Source: Opacimonas sp014872805
GTDB taxonomy: Bacteria; Pseudomonadota; Gammaproteobacteria; Enterobacterales; Alteromonadaceae
Length of the DNA stretch: 64,000 nucleotides
Reading direction: 5' to 3'
Assembly: GCA_014872805.1 (NCBI GenBank)
Contig: WKFN01000016.1
Span: 186,001 to 250,000 of the forward strand
Both the position numbers and the translations under genes were made by a program. Positions within the stretch are counted from its first letter, which is position 1. Every line of letters starts with the position of its first letter. The notes under the pieces are model-generated. The model worked only from the letters and a program-made list of their open reading frames with translations. It was not told the DNA's origin and searched no databases. Shown piece by piece: positions 45,778 through 54,371 of this stretch.

Positions 45778-45931
45778 AAGAATACTCTTAAATAATGGAT
45801 ATTATCAGTTACAACCAAAAAGTAGAATAAACATCCTATTTATGTCTTCTAGCTTGGCAAAATATGGAATAAAACATTAACGAAATTTGACTATATTATT
45901 AACATATTTGTTACAAAGAGGCATTACAGAT

Positions 45932-47191
45932 ATGTCAGAAGTCACACAAAGCACAACCAAAAATTCCTCGGATGCCGTTTCAAAACGCGATCATATGGTA
46001 CAAATCTCACTAACTCAAGCAGTGAATCTTACCAATAAGCAATCTGTGCCAATGCCCATGTTGCAATTATTAAATTCAAATGGCGACATTCTCAACGTGC
46101 AATATCGCGATGCTTGGGATAAAAACACTGCCATGAAGCTGTTTTATGCCATGCATTTTACTCGCATCCTTGACGAGAGAATGCTGGGGGCTCAGCGGCA
46201 AGGGCGGGTCAGTTTTTATTTGGCGTGTACTGGCGAAGAGGCCACCATTGTCGGGGCAACTGCTGGTGTTGAAATGCGCGATATGATCATGACGCAATAT
46301 CGCGAACAAGGTGCCTTAGCGTATCGTGGCTATACTGCCACTCAATTTATGAATCAAATGTTCTCTAACGTACTCGATCCCAACAAAGGACGTCAAATGC
46401 CCATTCATTATGGCGACAAAGCGCTTAATTTTATGACCATATCGTCTCCGCTCGGTACGCAAATCCCACAAGCGGCAGGCTATGCCTACGGTCAAAAAAT
46501 GTCCGGCGAAGACGCAATTACCTTGTGTTTCTTCGGTGAAGGGGCTGCATCTGAAGGAGACTTTCATGCTGGGCTCAATATGGCGGCAGTATTAGAATGC
46601 CCTTGTATCTTTTTGTGTCGCAACAACGGATATGCCATTTCTACTCCAGCGGATGAGCAATTTAAAGGCGATGGCATTGCCTCAAGGGGCATTGGATATG
46701 GTGTTCACACGATACGAGTCGATGGCAATGATGCACTCGCTATGTATGTCGCAGCCAAAGAGGCTCGACGTTTTGCTTTAAAACATAACTGTCCGGTATT
46801 GATCGAGGCGATGACATATCGCCTTGCTGCGCATTCTACCTCCGATGATCCAAGTGGTTATCGCTCTCGCGATGAAGAAGCCCTGTGGCGAGAAAAAGAT
46901 CCCATCATGCGCATGCATCGATATTTGCAACACGTCGGTTGGCTAGATGAGAAAGCCTTAGATGGATTTATTACTCAAACGCGTTCTGACTTATTGGCTG
47001 CGGTGAAATTTGCTGAAAAGCAAGTGATTGCGCCATTAGCTGAGATCGTAACTGATGTTTATGCTCAGGTTGAACCTCACTTACAAGACCAACTTGACGC
47101 CTTACAAACGCATGTGAACAAATACCCTGAAGCCTACCCAAAAACATCGCAGCAAATCGCCTATGATGAAAAAGGAAAAGGCGTACAATAA
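45932..47191 (+). CDS. bkdA1: Branched-chain 2-oxoacid dehydrogenase E1 alpha
   Basis: A 419-residue thiamine-diphosphate-dependent decarboxylase subunit. The ATG at 45932 has AAAGAGG upstream and is preferred to a longer start. The ThDP motif begins GEGAASEGD and ends NNGYAIS, and the active-site loop is YRLAAHSTSDDPSGYR. The subunit pattern (separate alpha and beta E1, then E2) and the RQGRVSFYLACTGEE stretch fit branched-chain oxoacid rather than pyruvate dehydrogenase. It oxidatively decarboxylates oxoacids from Val, Leu and Ile. The beta gene overlaps its stop by one base. Confidence 0.92.
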   Translation: MSEVTQSTTKNSSDAVSKRDHMVQISLTQAVNLTNKQSVPMPMLQLLNSNGDILNVQYRDAWDKNTAMKLFYAMHFTRILDERMLGAQRQGRVSFYLACTGEEATIVGATAGVEMRDMIMTQYREQGALAYRGYTATQFMNQMFSNVLDPNKGRQMPIHYGDKALNFMTISSPLGTQIPQAAGYAYGQKMSGEDAITLCFFGEGAASEGDFHAGLNMAAVLECPCIFLCRNNGYAISTPADEQFKGDGIASRGIGYGVHTIRVDGNDALAMYVAAKEARRFALKHNCPVLIEAMTYRLAAHSTSDDPSGYRSRDEEALWREKDPIMRMHRYLQHVGWLDEKALDGFITQTRSDLLAAVKFAEKQVIAPLAEIVTDVYAQVEPHLQDQLDALQTHVNKYPEAYPKTSQQIAYDEKGKGVQ

Positions 47192-48168
47192 TGGCACAAC
47201 TCAATTTATTACAAGCTGTGAATCAAGCCCTTCACACTGCAATGGAAGCAGATGAAAGGGTCATGGTCATGGGGGAAGATGTGGGGCATTTTGGAGGTGT
47301 ATTTAGAGCAACGTCCAATTTACAAAGTACCTTTGGTAAAGCACGCTGTTTTAATACGCCACTGGTCGAGCAGGGCATATTGGGATTTGCCAATGGGCTC
47401 GCGGCACAAGGCGCCAAACCCGTCGCCGAGATACAATTTGCCGATTATATTTACCCCGCCTTTGATCAAATTGTGAATGAAACGGCAAAGTTCCGCTATC
47501 GTTCAGGCGGTCAGTTTACGGTGGGAGGGCTAACCATTCGCACACCTTATGGTGGTGGTATCGCGGGTGGTCACTATCACTCTCAATCGCCTGAAGCGTT
47601 TTTTGCTCACGTACCGGGGATCAAAGTTGTGATCCCGCGCAATCCGTATCAAGCCAAAGGTCTGTTGTTGTCCAGTATTCGCGCAGATGATCCAGTATTG
47701 TTTATGGAGCCCAAACGACTGTATCGAGCCAGTGTTGGCGAGGTCCCTGAGATGGATTATGAATTGCCATTAGGTCAGGCGGACTTGGTGCAAGAGGGCA
47801 GTGACATTACGTTGGTGGCGTGGGGGGCGCAAGTTGAAGTCGTTCAGCAAGCGGCGCAAAAAGCTTTGTCTCATGGCGTGTCGTGCGAAATCATTGATTT
47901 ACAATCCATCTTGCCATGGGATCGCGCAACGGTATGCCAATCCGTGATCAAAACAGGCCGGTGCCTGATTAATCACGAAGCGCCATTAACTGGTGGCTTT
48001 GCCAGTGAAATTGCGGCTGTAGTACAAAGCGAGTGTTTTTTGCACCTTGAAGCGCCAATTGCACGGGTCTGTGGGTTAGATACACCTTATCCACTGGCAC
48101 ACGAAAAAGAGTACATGCCTGACGCGCTTAAAACATTCGAGGCTATCATGCACGCAGTGCATTTTTAA
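47191..48168 (+). CDS. bkdA2: Branched-chain 2-oxoacid dehydrogenase E1 beta
   Basis: A 325-residue transketolase-like subunit pairing with E1 alpha. Conserved regions are VMGEDVGHFGGVFRAT, PLVEQGILGFANGLA, RTPYGGGIAGGHYHSQSPE and the C-terminal domain IDLQSILPWD with INHEAPLTGGF. Its ATG overlaps the E1 alpha stop, so expression is translationally coupled; E2 follows after ten bases. Confidence 0.93.
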   Translation: MAQLNLLQAVNQALHTAMEADERVMVMGEDVGHFGGVFRATSNLQSTFGKARCFNTPLVEQGILGFANGLAAQGAKPVAEIQFADYIYPAFDQIVNETAKFRYRSGGQFTVGGLTIRTPYGGGIAGGHYHSQSPEAFFAHVPGIKVVIPRNPYQAKGLLLSSIRADDPVLFMEPKRLYRASVGEVPEMDYELPLGQADLVQEGSDITLVAWGAQVEVVQQAAQKALSHGVSCEIIDLQSILPWDRATVCQSVIKTGRCLINHEAPLTGGFASEIAAVVQSECFLHLEAPIARVCGLDTPYPLAHEKEYMPDALKTFEAIMHAVHF

Positions 48169-48178
48169 GGAGAATAAA

Positions 48179-49447
48179 ATGCAAACCATACAAAACGCAT
48201 CTGAAACGCAGACATCGGCTATTACGAAAGATTTTATTTTACCGGATATTGGTGAAGGCATTATTGAGTGCGAACTATTGGCGTGGCTGGTTGCAGAAGG
48301 TGAGGATATCGTTGAAGACCAGCCCGTTGCCGAGGTCATGACCGATAAATCCACGGTGCAAATTCCAGCGATGTATTCGGGCAAAGTCACTAAACTGTAT
48401 TACAAGGCAGGGGAAATCGCCAAAGTACACGCACCATTATTTTCGATGCAATTGGTTGAATCGTCGTGCGAATCAGAACAGCTAGCTCCACAGAGCACAA
48501 CTCATGGCACTTCAGGGCATAATGATGTTTTTAAAGACACTGTGTCTAAAGATTCTGGGCCTAAAAATTCAGGGCCAAGGAGATCTAGCAAAGCCATTGC
48601 CAGTCCAGCCGTGCGTCGTATCGCAAGAGAAATGGGCATTGATTTGGCCTCAGTACAAGGCAGTGGCAAAAAAGGACGGGTACTCAAAGAAGATTTAGAA
48701 CTATCCACTACACCTTCCACCACAGCACAACCTGAGTCATTGGCCACGTATTGTGAACCTATCAAAGGCATCAAAGCTGCAATGCTCAAACAAATGAACC
48801 ACTCAGTGCGAACTATTCCCCATTTTTGCGTTTCTGATGAGTGTCGCATGGATGCTATGTTGCAACTCAAAGCCGTTTTGGCTCCGGAATTTAACAGGCG
48901 CGATATCAAATGGTCATTGTTACCTTTTTATTGTAAAGCATTATCGCTGGCACTGCAGAAGTTTCCTATTTTAAACAGTCGAGTCAGTGCCGATGAAACC
49001 CAATTAGAATATATATCAGAGCACAATATTGGCATTGCCATCGCCACACCGAATGGTTTGGTTGTGCCCAACATCAAAGGGGTTCAAGACAAGTCGATTT
49101 TTGCAATCGCAACGGAACTAAGCACACTCATCAACCAAGCCAAGGACAATTGTTTGTCGCCGGTCGCGTTCACCGGTGGTACCATCACCATCAGCAACAT
49201 CGGTCCTATCGGTGGCCTAACCGCCACACCGGTGATCAATCATCCTGAAGTGGCCATTGTGGCGCTGGGTAAGATTCAAAAAATACCCAGATTTAATGAG
49301 CTGGACGAAGTGGAAGCGCAGCACATAATGACCGTAAATTGGTCGGCTGATCATCGAGTGATTGATGGCGCTACCATGGTGCAATTCAACAATGCATGGA
49401 TGCGATATTTGATGCAACCTGTATTGATGTTAAGCGAATTGCGATAA
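48179..49447 (+). CDS. bkdB: Branched-chain 2-oxoacid dehydrogenase E2 (lipoamide acyltransferase)
   Basis: A 422-residue core subunit. One lipoyl domain (about 18-92) has the lipoylated K57 in VMTDKSTVQIPA. A Ser/Lys-rich linker leads to the E3-binding domain (about 139-175, SPAVRRIAREMGIDL), then the acyltransferase domain with catalytic H392 and D396 in NWSADHRVIDGATM. It transfers the branched acyl group to CoA. No E3 (dihydrolipoamide dehydrogenase) gene follows, so E3 is probably shared from another locus. GGAG precedes the ATG. Confidence 0.93.
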   Translation: MQTIQNASETQTSAITKDFILPDIGEGIIECELLAWLVAEGEDIVEDQPVAEVMTDKSTVQIPAMYSGKVTKLYYKAGEIAKVHAPLFSMQLVESSCESEQLAPQSTTHGTSGHNDVFKDTVSKDSGPKNSGPRRSSKAIASPAVRRIAREMGIDLASVQGSGKKGRVLKEDLELSTTPSTTAQPESLATYCEPIKGIKAAMLKQMNHSVRTIPHFCVSDECRMDAMLQLKAVLAPEFNRRDIKWSLLPFYCKALSLALQKFPILNSRVSADETQLEYISEHNIGIAIATPNGLVVPNIKGVQDKSIFAIATELSTLINQAKDNCLSPVAFTGGTITISNIGPIGGLTATPVINHPEVAIVALGKIQKIPRFNELDEVEAQHIMTVNWSADHRVIDGATMVQFNNAWMRYLMQPVLMLSELR

Positions 49448-49477
49448 ACTACTGCAAAACTTCTTTACGGAATCTTT

Positions 49478-50338
49478 GTGTTAAGTTATCAACATATTTA
49501 TCACGCTGGCAATCATGCTGACGTGCTCAAGCACATATCGCTTTTGGCTATTTTGAATTTTTTGGCCAAAAAAGCCAAGCCCGCGACGCTGATTGACACC
49601 CATGCTGGTTCGGGGCACTACGCACTCAATGCGCCAGAACTGGCCAATAATCCTGAATATCAAGAGGGCGTAGCGCGTTTATTGGCACATCGTGACAATG
49701 TATCTGATCCATTGCTGTTGGCGTATTTAGAACAAGTTTATGCTCATCATCAGCAAGGATTTTATGCCGGTTCAGTCGCTATGATGCATCACTGGTTGCG
49801 TGAACAGGATCAACTACACGCCAGCGAATTGCACCCTCGTGCGTTTACAGAATTGTCTCATACGCTTTTTAAAGTCAATGCTCATGCCTATCAAGTAGAT
49901 TGCTTTGCTCAACTCAAGGCGTTGGTGCCCCCCATTCATAAACGAGGTCTGGTGTTAATTGATCCCCCCTATGAAGATAAATACGAGTATGACCAAGTCA
50001 TACAAGCGGTCAGTAATGCAAACAATAAATGGGCGACCGCATGCTATGCCATCTGGTATCCATTGCTTTCAGAACGGGCAGGTGATAAAGCGGGATTAAG
50101 TGAGCAAATGCGCGATGATGTTGCGCGATTACCGGTCAAAAATGCCTGGTCGATTGAATTTCGTGCGCATCCCAATGGACACCATGTCGGAATGTATGGC
50201 AGTGGTATGCTGTTACTTAATTGTCCATATCAGATCGATGAGGCGATCTCTCATGCTATGCAAGAAGTCGCTGAGATAACGAATATCTCGTCTGATGATA
50301 AACCAATACAGACTTGTTGGCACAAACCACCGGAATAA
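49478..50338 (+). CDS. rlmJ: 23S rRNA (adenine2030-N6)-methyltransferase RlmJ
   Basis: A 286-residue enzyme (E. coli 280). The GTG at 49478 is chosen because it gives MLSYQHIYHAGNHADVLKH, the family's start. The SAM motif is DTHAGSGHY and the N6-adenine catalytic motif is DPPYEDKYEY. It methylates A2030 of 23S rRNA. The kinase-like gene follows after 12 bases. Confidence 0.94.
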   Translation: MLSYQHIYHAGNHADVLKHISLLAILNFLAKKAKPATLIDTHAGSGHYALNAPELANNPEYQEGVARLLAHRDNVSDPLLLAYLEQVYAHHQQGFYAGSVAMMHHWLREQDQLHASELHPRAFTELSHTLFKVNAHAYQVDCFAQLKALVPPIHKRGLVLIDPPYEDKYEYDQVIQAVSNANNKWATACYAIWYPLLSERAGDKAGLSEQMRDDVARLPVKNAWSIEFRAHPNGHHVGMYGSGMLLLNCPYQIDEAISHAMQEVAEITNISSDDKPIQTCWHKPPE

Positions 50339-50350
50339 ATTAGTCACTAT

Positions 50351-52165
50351 ATGAAGCCTAATCCGATTCAGCATTTTTACATTCCCGAGGACCAATCAAT
50401 CTATTTATTGGCCTCTCAGGACGCGCAAAAAATCAAAAACTGGCTTCAGCTTTGCGAACGAGAATTACAACGACTTGGTTATCGCGATATCGAACTCATC
50501 GGCAAAGGAGCTTTCGGTTTCGCTTTTGCTGGGACTGACATGCAAGATCAAGCGTTGGTGTTCAAATTCACTCGTATTGATTTGCCGCAGTCGATTCACG
50601 ATCGCTTGGCTGAAGAAGCGTATATGCTCAGTCAAGTCGCGCATCCAAATGTGCCCAAATGCATTGCCTTTGAGCAGGTAAATAAGCAATCCATTCTTGT
50701 GATGGAACGCGCACCAGGAATAGATCTGGAGCAGTACTCAATTCGCTATGGGCGTATTCAGCCTGACATGGCCGTCTCCATTATGCTGCAATTACTCGAT
50801 ATTTTTAGGCATTTGCATCACAGTAATCCAGAACGACGGGCCATGATCCACGGTGATATTAAACCGTCTAATCTGATGTGGGATGTGACAAGCAAGCGTC
50901 TCACACTCATTGATTGGGGCAGCAGTGTGTTTGCACAGACTGATCTGCAAGGTGAGCCCACCACAGATAACGCCTTATCTATCATGACGCGCGACCCACA
51001 CACAACCAATGCTCGCTTGGGGGATGTGTATTTTATAGGCGATGAGCAACTCAACGGCGGATTATCCAGTCCTGCGTTTGATTATCAAGGGCTAGCCAGT
51101 ACCATATATGCTTTGTGTTCCGCGCAAGGGGCAAGATTTGGTTATCAAGTAATTACCCCAAATTCACTCGGTTTACCAAAGATGTGCGCGGATTTACTTA
51201 ATGCGTTATTTCATGACGCGTCTCAACATCGATTGGGTGGGGCGTTGTATTTACAAAACAACACACGTTATTTGCAAAATTTAGTATTTAGTCAGTGCCT
51301 TAAAGATACTCATCAAGCTATGATCCCTTGTTATATTGAAGACAGTCAGCGCGATATCGAGTCAGTAGTGTACAGCTCGCGCAAATCTTTTTTGCGAGAA
51401 CAAGATGGTTGTATTGAACACAGTGCCATGGGCGATGATGCGCAGTTTGCAAGATATTACAAACACTATCTCCAAGGCATGGGCAATCCTGAAAAAGCGT
51501 TTATCGCCGCAGTCAGTCGCTTGGCCAAATATCCCGTAGTAGGTGGATTAGCGATTCGTTGGCAAGCCAATGGGATTTTTGTCGACTCGCATTTGACGTT
51601 ACATCAACCCTTTCAATTGAAAGCGTTTGAGCAGGCACTCAACAACATGATCACCTTAGCTCGAGCGATTCATCGAGAAGGTATTTTTAAAGCCTGTTTG
51701 TTTGATGCCAAAGATACATTACATATCGCTCGAGATACTTCCGGTGTTTTTGTAGGACAGTCAAATCAATATATTCCCTTTGTGACCAAATCCCTTGAAG
51801 GCTTGGATAAAAGTTCGCAGCAACATTCGTATTTTGAAGACGGCGACGACCCAGATGAGCAACTAAAACTGCCTAAAATCATCCGCCAAACCATTGAAAA
51901 AATGAATGACATTCACCATGCTGGGTGCATTATTTTTGAAGTTCACGAAGAGCACCTCAAAATCCACAGTAATCTCACCTTGTTTGAAACCGAAAAAGCC
52001 CCATTATTCACCTCGTATTTAGAGAATTTAATGCAAAGCTTATCGCTAATCGACGACCTTGGCATCTCTGGCTTTATGAAGCTACCCTACAAAGATACTC
52101 GTAGCTTTGCTCACAAAGCGCATGCTCCGGATGCGTTTTATCCACGTAATGTAAAAGATATTTAA
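50351..52165 (+). CDS. Hanks-type serine/threonine kinase-like protein
   Basis: A 604-residue soluble protein. The N-terminal half is a protein-kinase fold: glycine loop GKGAFGFAFAG (51-61), ATP lysine K72 (ALVFKFTRI), helix-C glutamate near 88, catalytic loop HGDIKPSN with D169, K171 and N174, and metal-binding D188 in IDWGS in place of DFG. All key catalytic residues are present, so activity is plausible. The C-terminal 300 residues (about 310-604) match nothing I recognise and lack membrane segments. It sits between rlmJ and tesB with short gaps (12 and 14 bases). No phosphatase or FHA gene is near, so the target is unknown. Confidence 0.82.
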   Translation: MKPNPIQHFYIPEDQSIYLLASQDAQKIKNWLQLCERELQRLGYRDIELIGKGAFGFAFAGTDMQDQALVFKFTRIDLPQSIHDRLAEEAYMLSQVAHPNVPKCIAFEQVNKQSILVMERAPGIDLEQYSIRYGRIQPDMAVSIMLQLLDIFRHLHHSNPERRAMIHGDIKPSNLMWDVTSKRLTLIDWGSSVFAQTDLQGEPTTDNALSIMTRDPHTTNARLGDVYFIGDEQLNGGLSSPAFDYQGLASTIYALCSAQGARFGYQVITPNSLGLPKMCADLLNALFHDASQHRLGGALYLQNNTRYLQNLVFSQCLKDTHQAMIPCYIEDSQRDIESVVYSSRKSFLREQDGCIEHSAMGDDAQFARYYKHYLQGMGNPEKAFIAAVSRLAKYPVVGGLAIRWQANGIFVDSHLTLHQPFQLKAFEQALNNMITLARAIHREGIFKACLFDAKDTLHIARDTSGVFVGQSNQYIPFVTKSLEGLDKSSQQHSYFEDGDDPDEQLKLPKIIRQTIEKMNDIHHAGCIIFEVHEEHLKIHSNLTLFETEKAPLFTSYLENLMQSLSLIDDLGISGFMKLPYKDTRSFAHKAHAPDAFYPRNVKDI

Positions 52166-52179
52166 GGTATTTACTCAAC

Positions 52180-53043
52180 ATGACCACACCTGCATTGACG
52201 GATTTATTCCAACTTGAAAGCCTTGAGCAACATTTGTTTCGTGGCAAGAGCTGGGATCTAGGATTCCCTGCCATATTTGGTGGCCAAGTATTAGGCCAAG
52301 CACTTTTTGCTGCCTATCAGACAGTGGCACCGGAACAAATAGCTCATTCTTTTCATTCTTATTTTCTATTACCTGGAGATATAAAACAGCCGGTTTTGTA
52401 TGATGTCGAAACAGTACGTGATGGCCGTAGTTTTGCCACGCGTCGGGTCAAAGCGATTCAAAATGGCAAGACCATTTTTTATGCCACTGCGTCATTCCAA
52501 TATGCCCAACCGCACATTTCACATCAAGATACCTCTTTACCGGATGATTTGCCCCAGCCTGAGAGTTTGCCTCGCGATGTGGATGTGTTTGCGCAAAAAC
52601 ACCAACCTTTATCTGATGAGCAGTTACGCACTTTGCGCTACCACAAGCCGATTGATGTGCGCACCGTAAATGTGGCTCAAGCGTTTGGCAAACCAATCAT
52701 TGCCCCTCAACGTTATATCTGGATGAAAGCACACAGCGAGTTGCAAGAAGACATTGCGTTGCATCAAGCCGCGATGGCGTATGCTAGTGACTATCATTTT
52801 TTAAGCACAGCGTTACAAGCATATGATATTTATTCAAATGATAAGCGCTTGCGCATGGCCACCATTGACCACGCGATGTGGTTTCATCAAACGGGAGATT
52901 TTAATCAATGGCATACCTATGCCACGCACAGTCCATTTTCAGGTAATGCACGAGCCTTTGTAAAAGGCGAATTCATTGATAGGAATGGCAAACTGATTGC
53001 CAGTACCACGCAAGAGGGCATGATCCGCCTTCGTGAACAATAG
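52180..53043 (+). CDS. tesB: Acyl-CoA thioesterase II TesB
   Basis: A 287-residue double hot-dog thioesterase (E. coli 286) that hydrolyses medium and long acyl-CoAs. Conserved elements are GGQVLGQALFAAYQT, RDGRSFATRRVKAIQ, and the catalytic aspartate in ATIDHAMWFHQ with the TTQEGMIR C-terminus. It starts 14 bases after the kinase gene. Confidence 0.95.
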   Translation: MTTPALTDLFQLESLEQHLFRGKSWDLGFPAIFGGQVLGQALFAAYQTVAPEQIAHSFHSYFLLPGDIKQPVLYDVETVRDGRSFATRRVKAIQNGKTIFYATASFQYAQPHISHQDTSLPDDLPQPESLPRDVDVFAQKHQPLSDEQLRTLRYHKPIDVRTVNVAQAFGKPIIAPQRYIWMKAHSELQEDIALHQAAMAYASDYHFLSTALQAYDIYSNDKRLRMATIDHAMWFHQTGDFNQWHTYATHSPFSGNARAFVKGEFIDRNGKLIASTTQEGMIRLREQ

Positions 53044-53132
53044 TTCACAAAATCAGTACTAATGGTGCATGGGCAGGGCTTGACAAATCCGCTAGACTAT
53101 CCTGAAGATTTGTTATTGAGAAGAAATACCCT

Positions 53133-54254
53133 ATGACCCAGTTTTCAACTTTTTTACCTGCTAACCGTACCTTGATGGGCCCGGGCCCTTCAGATGTTTC
53201 ACCACAAGTCCTGAACGCGCTGTCTCGCCCAACCTTAGGGCACTTGGACCCGCAATTTGTTGCCTTAATGGACGAAACCAAAGAATTGTTACAGTACGTT
53301 TTTCAAACTGAAAACGCTTTGACCATGCCTATTTCTGCACCGGGTTCGGCGGGTATGGAAGCGTGTTTTGTGAATTTGGTGGCACCGGGTGATACGGTGA
53401 TCGTCTGTCAAAATGGTGTATTTGGCGGCCGCATGAAAGAAAATGTCGAGCGCATAGGTGCCACAGCGGTGATGGTGACGGCAGAGTGGGGAGAAGCTAA
53501 CTGTCTGAATGCTATTGAAGATGCGTTGAAAGCCCACCCTGAAGCAAGCGTCGTCGCCTTTATTCATGCAGAAACATCAACAGGCGTGCGCAATGATGCC
53601 AAAGCGATATGTGCCCTAGCACAACAATACGATTGTCTGACCATTGTTGATGCGGTAACGTCTTTGGCAGGTTCTGAATTACGTGTGGATGAATGGGGAA
53701 TCGATGCGATTTATTCAGGTTCTCAAAAATGTTTATCCTGTGTGCCTGGTTTATCGCCAGTATCTTTTTCTGACAAAGCCGTGCATCGTATTCAAAATCG
53801 CACACACGCAGTACAAAGCTGGTTCTTAGACATGAACCTGATTGTCGGATACTGGGGCAAAGGCGCCAAACGCGCCTATCACCATACTGCACCGGTGAAT
53901 AGCTTATATGCCTTGCATGAATCACTGCGTTTGGTGCATGAAGAAGGTTTGGAAAATGCTTGGGCAAGACATGCGACAATGCATGAAAAACTCAAAACAG
54001 GTCTAGATGAGCTAGGGTTGTCGTTATTAGTTGATGAAGCCATTCGTCTGCCACAACTAAATACAGTGGTCATTCCTGAAGGCGTGGATGATGCAGCAGT
54101 GCGCTCACAATTACTCAATGAATTTAATTTAGAAATTGGTGCCGGTTTGGGGGCGTTAGCTGGCAAAGTGTGGCGTATTGGCTTGATGGGTTATGCAGCC
54201 AATGACAAAAATATTGATTTTTGCGTCTCTAGTCTCAAAAAGGTCCTGCGTTAA
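53133..54254 (+). CDS. Class V aminotransferase, alanine-glyoxylate/serine-pyruvate type
   Basis: A 373-residue PLP enzyme. The cofactor lysine is K199 in YSGSQKCLSCVPGLSP, and the start MGPGPSDVSPQVLNA and TSTGVRND loop match alanine-glyoxylate / serine-glyoxylate aminotransferases. It moves amino groups from alanine or serine to glyoxylate or pyruvate. Aspartate or phosphonate-pathway substrates are less likely but possible. A perfect hairpin follows 41 bases after the stop. Confidence 0.88.
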   Translation: MTQFSTFLPANRTLMGPGPSDVSPQVLNALSRPTLGHLDPQFVALMDETKELLQYVFQTENALTMPISAPGSAGMEACFVNLVAPGDTVIVCQNGVFGGRMKENVERIGATAVMVTAEWGEANCLNAIEDALKAHPEASVVAFIHAETSTGVRNDAKAICALAQQYDCLTIVDAVTSLAGSELRVDEWGIDAIYSGSQKCLSCVPGLSPVSFSDKAVHRIQNRTHAVQSWFLDMNLIVGYWGKGAKRAYHHTAPVNSLYALHESLRLVHEEGLENAWARHATMHEKLKTGLDELGLSLLVDEAIRLPQLNTVVIPEGVDDAAVRSQLLNEFNLEIGAGLGALAGKVWRIGLMGYAANDKNIDFCVSSLKKVLR

Positions 54255-54295
54255 TCGACTCTCTTGGAATTAACCCAATTACCAGTATCCCTCGG

Positions 54296-54322
54296 GTAGC
54301 ATTGAAAACACTTCAATGCTAC
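54296..54322. repeat. Perfect 11-base hairpin upstream of the SpmAB-like gene
   Basis: GTAGCATTGAA (54296-54306) and TTCAATGCTAC (54312-54322) form a perfect stem with an AACAC loop. No T run follows, so it is not a standard terminator; it could be a rho-dependent or regulatory element. The following gene starts 49 bases later. Confidence 0.6.
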
Positions 54323-54371
54323 TCTCACATTCATAATAATTATTAAGACGTTATGGATGAATGCATAAGTT

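Noticed and set aside
48502..48909. 135-codon open frame antisense to bkdB
   Set aside because: It mirrors the E2 linker and catalytic domain start; no ribosome site or family signal.
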